Shown in pieces: positions 1 to 10,495 of a stretch of 64,000 bases of DNA. The notes under the pieces were generated by a model. It worked only from the letters and a program-made list of their open reading frames with translations, did no database searches and was not told where the DNA came from. Source of the DNA: Lysobacter sp. Root916 (lineage in GTDB: Bacteria > Pseudomonadota > Gammaproteobacteria > Xanthomonadales > Xanthomonadaceae); assembly GCF_001429785.1 (NCBI RefSeq), contig NZ_LMJF01000013.1, positions 376,327 through 440,326 of the forward strand, written 5' to 3'. Position numbers and translations under genes: made by a program. Position 1 is the stretch's first letter. Each line of letters opens with the position of its first letter.

Positions 1-42
1 AGTACGTTTTGATTAGGGTGGGGGTGTATTCGGGTGGCGGGG

Positions 43-143
43 AAAGCAAATCCCCCCTAGCCCCCCTTTTTCAAAGGGGGGAACTCAGTCGCGGTGGGTT
101 TGGCCTCCCCCTTTGGAAAAGGGGGATTGAGGGGGATTTGCTC
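43..143. repeat. Family A palindromic repeat, copy 1
   Basis: The two halves face each other. The left half starts AAAGCAAATCCCCCC and carries CCCCCCTTTTT next to AAAGGGGGG. The right half ends GAGGGGGATTTGCTC. Full or half copies recur near 9.1, 17.2, 42.6, 44.5, 48.9 and 51.6 kb, always between genes. It could fold into a long hairpin as RNA and lies just downstream of the SMR gene stop, so it may also end transcription. Confidence 0.85.
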
Positions 144-157
144 CTCACCAGGCGCGC

Positions 158-487
158 TCACACCGGTGCGCGATGCAGCAACACGATGCCGGCGACGATC
201 AGGGCCACGCCGCCGAGGCGCAGGGGGTTTAGGCTTTCGCCGAACACCGCGGCGCCCAGCAACACCGTGCCGGCGGCGCCGATGCCGGTCCAGACGGCGT
301 AAGCGCTGCCTACCGGCAGCGCGGTCAGGGCGCGGCCCAGCAGGTAGACGAAGGCGGCCAGGGCCATCAGCGACACCACCGTCCAGCCGGGACGCGTGTA
401 GCCCTGCGATAGCTTCATCGACGCCGCCCAGGCGACGTCGATAAGGCCGGCCGCGATCAACAGCAGCCAGGCGGTGGCGGGTTTCAT
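158..487 (-). CDS. SMR-family exporter, SugE/Gdx-like
   Basis: A 109-residue, four-helix inner-membrane protein of the small multidrug resistance family, which works as a proton-coupled antiporter dimer. The hallmark PVGSAYAVWTGIGA in helix 3 and GESLNPLRL before helix 4 match the SugE/Gdx (guanidinium exporter) branch more than EmrE. The essential membrane glutamate of helix 1 is an aspartate here (GLIDVAWA; codon GAC). The ATG at 487 is chosen because it begins at the first helix and follows GGAGCG; the reading frame stays open further upstream without looking like protein. A long perfect hairpin directly precedes the ribosome-binding site. Substrate is unknown: guanidinium or quaternary ammonium compounds are family-based guesses. 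Confidence 0.88.
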   Translation of the reverse strand: MKPATAWLLLIAAGLIDVAWAASMKLSQGYTRPGWTVVSLMALAAFVYLLGRALTALPVGSAYAVWTGIGAAGTVLLGAAVFGESLNPLRLGGVALIVAGIVLLHRAPV

Positions 488-497
488 GCGATTCGCT

Positions 498-535
498 CCG
501 ATTCCACAGCCCGGATGACCGGGCTGTGGAATCGG
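498..535 (-). promoter_or_regulatory. 17-bp perfect hairpin in the SMR gene leader
   Basis: Arms CCGATTCCACAGCCCGG (498-514) and its exact complement (519-535) are separated by ATGA. In the SMR mRNA the hairpin ends at, or overlaps by 1-2 nt, the GGAGCG ribosome-binding sequence 8-13 nt before the start codon. It could limit ribosome access or act as an attenuator. No T-run follows on the gene strand, so a simple intrinsic terminator is unlikely. Confidence 0.5.
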
Positions 536-638
536 CCCGGCGCGAAACGCGCGCGCTCGCCGCTCGCATCGCTGGTCCGATGCGCGCACGCGCGACGAGC
601 GCGACCCTGCGCTCGCGCCGCTGGAACGACTAGGGCGC

Positions 639-1262
639 TCACGCGGCGGCCTGCGCCTGCGGCGCGCGTTCGGCCTGCAGCGCCTCGGCCACGCTGGGGC
701 GGGCGCGGATGCGTTCCAGGTAGGCGGCCAGGTGCGGCGTGGCGTCCAGCGACAGCTTCAGTGCGCGCGACCAGTCGGCGATGGTGAACAGGTAAGCGTC
801 GGCGATGCTGAAGTCCTCGCCCAGCAGGAACGGGCGCTCGGCCAAGTGGCGATCGACAAGGGCCAGGCGCGGCGCCAGGCGTTCGCGCGCGACCTGGCCG
901 GGCTGATCGCCGTACTCGGGGTGGAACAGCCAGGGGCTGTAGGTCTTGTGCAGCTCGGTGGCGATGTAGGTCAGCCAGCTCAACAGCTCGATGCGGCGCG
1001 CCTCGGGCGCGATCCGGCCGCTCGGGTCCAGGCTGCCGAGGTGGCTGAGGATGGCGACGCCCTCGCGCAGCAGCCGACCGTCATCGAGCTCCAGCAGCGG
1101 CACGTAGCCCAGCGGGCTGAGCTGGCGATAGTCGCGGCCATCGCCAACCACGACCGGGTTGGGGCCGATGCGCACGCGCTGCAGTTCAACCGGCAGGCCG
1201 AGCTCGCGGATGACCAAATGGGCGGCGAAGGAGCAGGTGCCGGGGGTGTAGTAGAGCTTCAT
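639..1262 (-). CDS. Beta-class glutathione S-transferase
   Basis: A 207-residue cytosolic GST that conjugates glutathione to electrophiles or reduces mixed disulfides. The N-terminal thioredoxin-fold domain opens MKLYYTPGTCS, with Cys10 in the position of the beta-class catalytic cysteine. LLREGVAIL and the helical-domain signature FSIADAYLFTI follow, all close in pattern to E. coli GstA. The ATG at 1262 matches the family N-terminus; upstream in-frame sequence is discarded. It is divergent from a LysR gene with 94 bp between, so the regulator may control it. Substrate unknown. Confidence 0.9.
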   Translation of the reverse strand: MKLYYTPGTCSFAAHLVIRELGLPVELQRVRIGPNPVVVGDGRDYRQLSPLGYVPLLELDDGRLLREGVAILSHLGSLDPSGRIAPEARRIELLSWLTYIATELHKTYSPWLFHPEYGDQPGQVARERLAPRLALVDRHLAERPFLLGEDFSIADAYLFTIADWSRALKLSLDATPHLAAYLERIRARPSVAEALQAERAPQAQAAA

Positions 1263-1282
1263 GGCGGGGGTCCGATGCGAAG

Positions 1283-1303
1283 TGGGAACGGGAGCCGTTA
1301 CCC
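1283..1303. promoter_or_regulatory. Possible LysR operator in the gst/lysR intergenic region
   Basis: AACGG-GAG-CCGTT is a perfect short inverted repeat midway between two divergent start codons, where LysR-type regulators usually bind. It is not a canonical T-N11-A box, so this is a weak suggestion from position and symmetry. Confidence 0.25.
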
Positions 1304-1356
1304 TGCGCGCAGACCCGCGCCGCGAGTACCGGCGCCACGACAAGGATTGCTTGCAG

Positions 1357-2223
1357 ATGCGACACGATCGGCTGTCCCTGGAGGACCTGGAACTGGTGCG
1401 CGCGATCGGCGCCAGCGGCAGCCTCAGCGGCGCGGTGCGGCTGCTGGAGGTGGACCACTCCAGCGCGTTCCGGCGCCTGGCCGCGATTGAGGCGCGCGCG
1501 GGCGCGGCGCTGTTCCGGCGCAGCCGGCGCGGCTACACGCCGACCGAGGCCGGCGAGCTGGTGATCGTGGCCGCGCAGCGCATGCTGTCGGACGCCGAGC
1601 ATCTGGCGCGCCAGCTCGCGGGCCAGGACGAACGCGCCGAGGGGCGCATCCGCATCACCATCCCCGACACCCTGGCCACGGTCGCGGCCCGGCTGTGCGC
1701 GGATTTCCGGCGCGCGCATCCGGCCTTGAGTTGCGATCTGATCGTGGCCAATGCGTTTTCCACTCTGCAGCAGCGCGATGCTGATGTGGCCCTGCGCGCG
1801 AGCGCGGCGCCGCCGGAAGGTTTGTCGGCCAAGCGCCTGGCGACGATCGCGACCGCTGTCTACGCGGCGCGCGGCGCGGGCGATCGCAGCCCGATCCCGG
1901 GCGGCGATTGGGTCGGTTTCGACGAGGCGCTGGCGCATCTGTCGTCGGCGCGCTGGCTGCAGCAGCAGGTGCCGGCCGCGCGCATCGCGATGCGGGTGAA
2001 TTCGCTGCCGGCGGCGCTGGCGGCGTGTCAGGCCGGTCTGGGCCGGGCCCTGCTGCCGTGCTACTACGCCGACGAGGCCAAGGGCCTGAAGCGCTTGTCG
2101 GACGCCCTGCCGGATGTGCGCACGGAACTGTGGTTCGCCACGCATCCGGATTTACGGCGCTCGGCGAAGGTGCGGCTGCTGAGGGAGTTCGCGGTGGATT
2201 GGATGGCGCGGGAATTTGCGTAG
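1357..2223 (+). CDS. LysR-family transcriptional regulator
   Basis: 288 residues. An N-terminal winged helix-turn-helix occupies roughly residues 8-65 (LEDLELVRAIGASGSLSGAV, then RRLAAIEARAGAALFRR). A coiled linker and a LysR substrate-binding domain from about 90 follow (EGRIRITIPDTLA; LPAALAACQAGLGRALLPCY near the end). The ATG at 1357 matches the usual family N-terminus. It is transcribed away from the GST gene, the classic arrangement in which the regulator controls its divergent neighbour and itself. The effector cannot be inferred. Confidence 0.92.
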   Translation: MRHDRLSLEDLELVRAIGASGSLSGAVRLLEVDHSSAFRRLAAIEARAGAALFRRSRRGYTPTEAGELVIVAAQRMLSDAEHLARQLAGQDERAEGRIRITIPDTLATVAARLCADFRRAHPALSCDLIVANAFSTLQQRDADVALRASAAPPEGLSAKRLATIATAVYAARGAGDRSPIPGGDWVGFDEALAHLSSARWLQQQVPAARIAMRVNSLPAALAACQAGLGRALLPCYYADEAKGLKRLSDALPDVRTELWFATHPDLRRSAKVRLLREFAVDWMAREFA

Positions 2224-2253
2224 GCAGCGCGCCATGGCGACGGCAGAGGCGCT

Positions 2254-2425
2254 GCTTTCTGTGGGAGCGGCGTAAGCCGCGATCGCGCTGCTTCGGCTGC
2301 GACGAGATCGCGGCTTACGCCGCTCCCACAGAAAGCGGTGGACAGTCTTGGGATGGGTACGACGCGAATCGACCCGCGCGGGGGCCCCGGTGGCTCGGTC
2401 GCGGCTTACGCCGCTCCTACCCCAA
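2254..2425. repeat. Family B palindromic repeats (one full, one half copy)
   Basis: Full element 2254-2336: GCTTTCTGTGGGAGCGGCGT is mirrored by CGCTCCCACAGAAAGC, with GTAAGCCGCGATCGCG-type inner arms. A half copy with the CGGCTTACGCCGCTCCTACC end lies at 2397-2425. Same family as copies at 7.4, 13.3 and 15.3-15.7 kb. It separates the LysR gene from a convergent glycosyltransferase gene. Confidence 0.85.
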
Positions 2426-2436
2426 AGCAGTGCGCT

Positions 2437-3450
2437 TCAGGCGTGATGCAAACCGAACCAGCGCCTCGGCATCAGCAGCTTCAGCGCGCGCTCGGCGCTT
2501 TTGCGGCGCAGGCCGGGCTGCAGCAGGCCGCGCAGGACGGGGCCCAGCCAGTGGCGACGCTTTTCTCGCAGGATGGCTTCGCGCGCGTCGGCTTCGATGC
2601 GGTACATGGCCAGCACGTTGCGGGCGTCGCGCAGGGCGCGGCCGCGCAGCTCGGGCATCTGGCCCATGCAATGCTCCAGGTCGTCGGCGGTGCCGCGGTA
2701 GAAGCGCACGGTGCGCTCGTAGCGGCGGCGCACCGCGACCTCGGGCGCTTCGTCGCGCGCGAACACGCAGCCGCTGACGCTGCCGGGGTGGCGGCGGTAC
2801 TGCAGCAGCGGTTGGCGCAGGCACAGCGACTGCCCGAGCAGCGCGCCGCGCAGGCTCAGGGCGTTGTCTTCGATCGGGCCCAGCAACGGGCCGAAGCGGT
2901 CGTAGACCTCGCGCCGGAACGCGAGCGTGGCGCCGAGCAGGCCGATCAGGCGGCCGATGCGCACGTAGTAATCGATCTGGTAACGCTCGGGACGGCGACG
3001 GAAGCGGATGTCGATGCGCGCGCCGTCGGCGTCGATGCAGTCGAAGTCGCTGCCCAGCACCATCGCCTCGGGCGCTTCCTCGAACGCGCGCAGGATGGTC
3101 GCCACGCGCTCGGGATAGGCGATGTCGTCGCCGGCCATCATCACCACGATCTCGCCGCGCGCCAGCGCCATGGCGTCGTTGAAATGCGCGGCCACGCCCA
3201 GGTTGCGCGGGGTGCGGCGCACGCTGACGTCGTGGATGCCGCGATAGGCGGCGACGACCTCACGGGCTATCTCGTAAGTGCCGTCGTCCGAACTATCGTT
3301 GGAGACGATGATCTCGCAAGGCACGGTCTGGGCGAAGGCGCCTGCCAGCGCGGCGCGGATGTAGGCGGCGTCGCGGTAGCACAACAACAGCACGCTGACC
3401 GCGGGTCTCGACGCGGTCAGCGTTGGGATGCAGGCGCCCCCCTCGCCCAT
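2437..3450 (-). CDS. Family 2 glycosyltransferase
   Basis: 337 residues with a GT-A fold in the first ~220. The N-terminal strand reads VSVLLLCYRDAAYI. The nucleotide-sugar loop is SNDSSDDGTYE and the metal-binding acidic motif MMAGDD. A basic C-terminal tail (RKSAERALKLLMPRRW) could sit at the membrane surface. Such enzymes transfer a sugar from a nucleotide-sugar donor onto polysaccharide, lipid or protein; donor and acceptor cannot be read from sequence. It ends 12 bp before the maeB stop codon side and is in the same direction, but no polysaccharide cluster surrounds it. Confidence 0.88.
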   Translation of the reverse strand: MGEGGACIPTLTASRPAVSVLLLCYRDAAYIRAALAGAFAQTVPCEIIVSNDSSDDGTYEIAREVVAAYRGIHDVSVRRTPRNLGVAAHFNDAMALARGEIVVMMAGDDIAYPERVATILRAFEEAPEAMVLGSDFDCIDADGARIDIRFRRRPERYQIDYYVRIGRLIGLLGATLAFRREVYDRFGPLLGPIEDNALSLRGALLGQSLCLRQPLLQYRRHPGSVSGCVFARDEAPEVAVRRRYERTVRFYRGTADDLEHCMGQMPELRGRALRDARNVLAMYRIEADAREAILREKRRHWLGPVLRGLLQPGLRRKSAERALKLLMPRRWFGLHHA

Positions 3451-3462
3451 GCGGCGGCGACG

Positions 3463-5748
<2,286 letters not shown>

Positions 5749-5958
5749 CGCGGGTGGGCTGCCGTGGCGGGGCCGGAAGGTGAATGGACTAGCAGTCTAA
5801 TGGATAGCCACGCGGTATTCGCACGCGCCTTCGGTGCCGTTCATTAGTACTTTGGCGTTAGCCCCTACCCGAGCTGCGGGCGTGCGGCAGCCGACGGTGG
5901 CGTATGGCCTTGCCTGCGGGCAGGCCACACAATGCGCGTCTCCCAGGCCGGAACCGTC

Positions 5959-7305
5959 ATGAACTCGCCCCCCTCGCGGTCCTGGCCGCATTGGACCTTG
6001 CCGATCCTGGTGTTGGCCGGCGTGCTGCTGGCGCAGTCGTTGCTGGTGTTCAATCCGGGCTACTACAGCCACGACGAGCTGCAATGGGCCGCTTTCGCCG
6101 GCCAGCACCCGGGTTGGCACTTCCGCGGCTATCTGTGGACGGACGTGCAGTCGTTTCAGTACCGGCCGCTGACCTTCTCCTTATGGCTGTGGCTGTCCGA
6201 GCACCTGTTTGCGCGGCCGATGCTGTTCCACGGCCTGATGGTGAGCCTGGGCGGGCTCAACGCGGCGATGCTGGCGGTGCTGCTGCGCCGCTTCGGCGTG
6301 GCCACCGGTCCGGCCGGCGCCGGCGCGCTGGTGTTCGCGCTGGGCCCGTTCGCGGCCCTGACCCACGGTTGGGTCGGCACCCTGGCCGATCTGATCTGGG
6401 TCGGCTGCGCCCTGCTGGTGGCCCTGCTGGCGCAACGCGAACGGCCCGGTTTCGTAAGCTGGGTCGCGGTGTTCGTGCTCACCTCGCTGGCGCTGCTGGC
6501 CAAGGAAGCCGGCATCGTGATCCCGGCCCTGCTGGGACTGGCCTGGCTGTTTCTGGGCCGGCGCCGCGAATGGCTGATCGCGGCCGTGGTCGCGGGCCTG
6601 CCGGTGGCGATCTATCTGGCCCTGCGCATCGGCGTGCTGCTGTTCTCGCCGCGCGAGGCCGCCAACTACGGTTGGAGCCTGGCCTTCATTCCCGAACGCT
6701 GGGTGGAGTATCAGCTGTATCCGCCGATCGCGACCAAAATGGCGATCGCCGGCACACTTTCGCGCGGCTTGGGCGATGGACGGGTCTGGTTGGCGATCCT
6801 GGTGTGGCTGGCGACCGCGGCCGCGCTGTGGCGGGTCGGTGCGCGCTGGTGCATGGGTTGGCTGCTGGCCGGCACCGCGGCGCTGGGGCCGGTGATGATC
6901 CTGGCCGAGTCGGCCAATCAATACGGTTACGGCTACGCGGCCGCGACCGCGGCGGTGTGCGCAGCGGCTTGGCCGCACATGCGGCGCTGGGGTCGGGTGG
7001 TGCTGATCGTCGCGGCGCTGTTGAGCGTGTGGCACGGCGTCAACGTGATGCGGCGCATGCACGAGGTCGGGCGCATCCAGTCGGTGTATTCGCCGGCCTT
7101 GGCGCGCGCCGTGGCGCAGATGCCGAACGCGGGCGTGCGGCTGAAGCTGGCCGATATCGGGCAGGCGTGGATCTACGAGCGACTCTCGCACGACATTCCC
7201 AGCTACGCCGGCGTCGATATCGGCGACCGGGTCAAGCTGGTCGCGGCGGACGAAGCCGCGGATTACGAGATCCAGCGCGACGGGTCGCTTAAGCCGCTGC
7301 GCTGA
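5959..7305 (+). CDS. Polytopic membrane glycosyltransferase-like protein
   Basis: 448 residues with about 10-11 hydrophobic helices and a short periplasmic C-terminal region. After the first helix comes SHDELQW, the acidic first-loop motif typical of GT-C (ArnT/PMT/GT39-like) enzymes, which use polyprenyl-phosphate sugars. The exact family cannot be fixed by eye. Two starts are possible: ATG at 5932 (nine extra residues) or ATG at 5959. Both have only weak ribosome-binding sequences, and the later one is taken because it abuts the first helix. It is divergent from maeB. Confidence 0.75.
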   Translation: MNSPPSRSWPHWTLPILVLAGVLLAQSLLVFNPGYYSHDELQWAAFAGQHPGWHFRGYLWTDVQSFQYRPLTFSLWLWLSEHLFARPMLFHGLMVSLGGLNAAMLAVLLRRFGVATGPAGAGALVFALGPFAALTHGWVGTLADLIWVGCALLVALLAQRERPGFVSWVAVFVLTSLALLAKEAGIVIPALLGLAWLFLGRRREWLIAAVVAGLPVAIYLALRIGVLLFSPREAANYGWSLAFIPERWVEYQLYPPIATKMAIAGTLSRGLGDGRVWLAILVWLATAAALWRVGARWCMGWLLAGTAALGPVMILAESANQYGYGYAAATAAVCAAAWPHMRRWGRVVLIVAALLSVWHGVNVMRRMHEVGRIQSVYSPALARAVAQMPNAGVRLKLADIGQAWIYERLSHDIPSYAGVDIGDRVKLVAADEAADYEIQRDGSLKPLR

Positions 7306-7339
7306 GCGTTCGCAGCGATCGATCGCTACGTCAGGCGAC

Positions 7340-7735
7340 GCTTTCTGTGGGAGTGGCGTAAGCCGCGATCGCGCCGCTCCGGCTACGACGAAATCGCGGC
7401 TTACGCCGCTCCCACAGGAAGCAAGCGCTTCTTCTCGTCTGGACCTGTTACTCGGATGACCCGAGTACTGCCTGTAGAAGCGGCGCGAGCCGCGACCCGC
7501 GCAGGCAGCCGAAACTGCGTGGTCGCGGCTTACGCCGCTCCTACCCCAAGGCCAGGCGCGACGTAAGCACGACGTCTTCTGTGGGAGCGGCGTGAGCCGC
7601 GATCGCGTCGCTCCGGCTACCTCGAAATCGCGGCGTGTGAGCGGAGGAAATCCCTGCGGACCGCCGCTGCTACAGAAAGCGAGCGTCGGCTTGACGAATC
7701 TCCCTGCGGCGGCGCTCTCACAAAACGCGTGGGCC
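7340..7735. repeat. Cluster of three Family B repeats (gene-free stretch)
   Basis: The 434 bp between two convergent genes are almost entirely Family B elements: 7340-7422, 7471-7548 and about 7576-7680, followed by decayed half arms to ~7735. Each has GTGGGAGCGGCG / CGCCGCTCCCAC-type arms around a variable ~35-bp centre (CTCCGGCTACGACGAAATCG and variants). No gene is seen. Confidence 0.85.
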
Positions 7736-7739
7736 ACCG

Positions 7740-9014
7740 CTACACGTCCGGCGCCCCACCCGTATCGGCGATGCTGTCCAGACGGATGCGGTTGGCGAAC
7801 AGCGAGAACGCGAGCATGCCGGCCAGGCCGTTGGCGCGCTGAATCCACGGCGGCATCCAGCGCGGCGGTTTGATCACACCCGCCTGGAACAGCGGCTCGA
7901 AGCGTTGCACGTCGGCCAGGGTCATCTTGCCGGCGAACAGCCAGCGGCACAGATGCAGCTTGCGGCTGCGCAGCGCCCAGCGGAAGAAGGTGTGCACGCC
8001 GACCAGGCCGCGCAGGTAGACGGTGTCCTTGGTGAAGGCCGCGCCGCCGTTCGTGGGCACGCCACGGAACACGCGCTGGGCCGAGGCGAAGCTGTCTTCC
8101 TGCGACTGCCCTGCATCCAGGAAATAGCGGAATACCTGGATGAAGTCGGCGCCGTCCAGCGCCATCGCCACCGCTTCGATGCGCAGGCTCAGCCGCTTCA
8201 TGCGGCCGATGTCGATGCTGCCGGTGATCTGCTCGGCGAAGGTCGCCAGGCCTTCCTGGGTCGCGGTGCCGCGTGGCGAAGACAGCGCCAGGCTAGGCAG
8301 CACGTGCTGCTCGCGGCCGTTGAGCGCGGTCAGCGAGTGCACGAAGGCTTCGTGCTGCAGCAACTGGTCGCGGTCGTAATCGCTGAAGGCCGCGCCGCTG
8401 CGCAGGCGGATGCGGGTGGCGCCGGCGGCGGCCTTGGCGATCAGGTCCGGGTCCAGCATCACTTCGATCACGCGGCCGTCGAAGTAGTCGTCCAGATCGC
8501 GCTGCAATTGCAGATGCAGGGCGGTGGCCGAGATCTTCACGGTCTCGGCCGGCGACATCAGCTCGTGGTCGAGTTCGTCGGCGATGGAGATGAAATGGCG
8601 CGCGGCCTCGCGCGTGCTGGGACCGTGGCCGGGCAGGGCTTCGTCGGGCTTACCGAACAGTTGGATCGACAACGCGGTCACGCGCGGGCTGCCCAAGGCT
8701 TCCAGCAGCTCGGCGGCGATGCCCCAGCTGTGCGCGGACTCGCTGAGGTACTGGCCCAGCGGATGGTCGGGGTCGGCCTCGGCGGCGACCGCGGCGAGCT
8801 CGCGGCGGACTTCGCTGAAGTCGAGTTTGGGATAGGCGATCTGCGGCAGGGTCGCGGTGCCGCGCGCGTAGTCGGCCAGGAACTGCGTCTCCAGCCCGGC
8901 CGGCCAGCTCGCCAGGGTCAGCAGCTTGACCTCGCGCGCGGCGCGCACCATGCGCGCGTCCAGCAGCGCGTGGTGCTGGATGTCGGGCGGCAGTTCGAAG
9001 GGGTGGGCGCTCAT
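7740..9014 (-). CDS. QEGLA-motif (DUF1704) metallopeptidase-like protein
   Basis: 424 residues. The core contains HEAFVH, a gluzincin-like HExxxH zinc site, followed about 30 residues later by TQEGLATFAEQ, the QEGLA motif that names this bacterial family (often annotated as a flavohaemoglobin expression-modulating protein). The eukaryotic relatives MATCAP/KIAA0895 are tyrosine carboxypeptidases acting on tubulin, so a peptidase activity on an unknown substrate is a reasonable inference. No signal peptide, so probably cytosolic. The ATG at 9014 is preferred because the frame further upstream runs into a Family A repeat. Confidence 0.85.
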   Translation of the reverse strand: MSAHPFELPPDIQHHALLDARMVRAAREVKLLTLASWPAGLETQFLADYARGTATLPQIAYPKLDFSEVRRELAAVAAEADPDHPLGQYLSESAHSWGIAAELLEALGSPRVTALSIQLFGKPDEALPGHGPSTREAARHFISIADELDHELMSPAETVKISATALHLQLQRDLDDYFDGRVIEVMLDPDLIAKAAAGATRIRLRSGAAFSDYDRDQLLQHEAFVHSLTALNGREQHVLPSLALSSPRGTATQEGLATFAEQITGSIDIGRMKRLSLRIEAVAMALDGADFIQVFRYFLDAGQSQEDSFASAQRVFRGVPTNGGAAFTKDTVYLRGLVGVHTFFRWALRSRKLHLCRWLFAGKMTLADVQRFEPLFQAGVIKPPRWMPPWIQRANGLAGMLAFSLFANRIRLDSIADTGGAPDV

Positions 9015-9038
9015 GCGGTCGGCCGGAGCCAGGGCAAC

Positions 9039-9154
9039 AGCAAATCCCCCCCAGCCCCCCTTTTCCAAAGGGGGGAGACAAGCGGGTCGACGACGTCACG
9101 AGCAACCCGCGTCGGATACCCCCCTTTGGAAAAGGGGGGCTGGGGGGATTTGCT
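9039..9154. repeat. Family A palindromic repeat, copy 2
   Basis: AGCAAATCCCCCCCAGCCCC and GGGGAGACA face CCCCCTTTGGAAAAGGGGGG and GGGGGGATTTGCT. It fills the gap between the DUF1704 gene and rsgA, which are transcribed in the same direction. It starts only 25 bp upstream of the DUF1704 start codon, so it may sit in that gene's leader. Confidence 0.85.
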
Positions 9155-9178
9155 CCACAGCCGAGCGGCGCACGCCAT

Positions 9179-10360
9179 CTAATGCTTCCCGTACTTATCG
9201 TCCAAACGCTTGTTCAAAGCCTTGCCCAGGACTTTCTCCTGCGACTTCTGCACGCGCCGAGTGGCCAGCTTGTTGGCGGCACCGGCGACCTCGTCGCGCA
9301 GCTTCAGATAATTGGCGAAACGCTGCGGGTCGAGCTTGCCGGCCTCGATCGCCGCGCGCACCGCGCAGCCAGGCTCGCGCGCGTGCGAGCAGTCGCGGAA
9401 CTTGCACTGCTCGGTCAGGGCTTCGATGTCGGCGAAGTTCTCGGCGACGTTTTCCTCACCGGTGGGCTTGAGCTCGCGCATGCCGGGGGTATCGATCAGG
9501 CATGCGCCCGAGGGCAAGGGGATCAGCGCGCGGTGGGTGGTGGTGTGCCTGCCGCGGTCGTCGCTGGCACGCACCTCGCCGGTCTTCATGCGCTCCACGC
9601 CCAGCAGGGTGTTGGTCAGCGTGGACTTGCCGGCCCCGGAGGAGCCCACCAGCACCGCGGTGCGGCCAGGCAACAGCCAGGGGTTGAGCGCGGCCACCGA
9701 GTCCGGATCCTTGGCGTTGACCGGGCGCACGGCGATGTTCTGCGCGGCCAGCTCGACCAGGGTGGCCATCGCCTCGGGCAGGGTATCCGGGTCGGCGGCA
9801 TCGGCCAGGTCGGACTTGGTCAGCACGATCACCGGCTCGGCGCCGCCGCCGACCAGCAGCAGGTAGCGCTCGATCCGGCGCGGATTGAAGTCGGCGTCCA
9901 GGCCGCAGACGATGAAGACGGTATCGACGTTGGCCGCGATCAGTTGCTGCTTGTAGTGCTCGCCGGCCGCGCCGCGCTTGATCGCGGTGCGCCGCGGCAG
10001 CAGGGCGACGATCTTCTGGTTACCGCCGGCGGGGCCCTCGATCAGGACCCAGTCGCCGACGCCGGGGCGCTGCTCGGGCGGGAAGCGCGGACGCTGCCAT
10101 TCGGGCAGGGATTCGACCGGGAAACCGGTTTCCGGCCCATCGGCGACCACATAACCGCTGCGGTGCTGTTCGACCACCCGCACCGGACGGGCCTCGGGAT
10201 GGGCCGCCAGCGCCTCGCGCCAGCTGGGTTCGGTCGGCAAGGACTCGCCGGTTGGCAGGGGCCAACCGATCGCCAGCAGCGCGGCGAGCTCGGGGGTCAA
10301 AACGGGGTGGGCGGGCTGTGCATGGCGGGATTCTACATAGGCCGGCGCGGCCCGCCGCAC
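9179..10360 (-). CDS. rsgA: Ribosome small-subunit-dependent GTPase A
   Basis: RsgA/YjeQ releases assembly factors during late 30S maturation in a GTP-dependent way. It has an OB-fold, then a circularly permuted GTPase domain (G4 VLTKSDL before G1 GSSGAGKST, G3 DTPGMRE). A zinc domain follows with C-x4-C-x-H-x5-C (CKFRDCSHAREPGC). No ATG fits the frame: TTG at 10405, GTG at 10360 and TTG at 10300 are all possible and none has a convincing ribosome-binding sequence. GTG 10360 is a compromise, so the first ~35 residues are uncertain. Divergent from alaA. Confidence 0.93.
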   Translation of the reverse strand: MRRAAPAYVESRHAQPAHPVLTPELAALLAIGWPLPTGESLPTEPSWREALAAHPEARPVRVVEQHRSGYVVADGPETGFPVESLPEWQRPRFPPEQRPGVGDWVLIEGPAGGNQKIVALLPRRTAIKRGAAGEHYKQQLIAANVDTVFIVCGLDADFNPRRIERYLLLVGGGAEPVIVLTKSDLADAADPDTLPEAMATLVELAAQNIAVRPVNAKDPDSVAALNPWLLPGRTAVLVGSSGAGKSTLTNTLLGVERMKTGEVRASDDRGRHTTTHRALIPLPSGACLIDTPGMRELKPTGEENVAENFADIEALTEQCKFRDCSHAREPGCAVRAAIEAGKLDPQRFANYLKLRDEVAGAANKLATRRVQKSQEKVLGKALNKRLDDKYGKH

Positions 10361-10495
10361 CGCGGGTCGCCCGATCGCGTGTCCGGACCGCAACGCCGCG
10401 CACAAACGCGGCCCCGGGCGGCGCGCGGTGACGGCTGTTTCGGCGCGCCGATTCGGCTAGTCTGGCGGGTATTCCGCTCAAAACACCGCCCCGCA

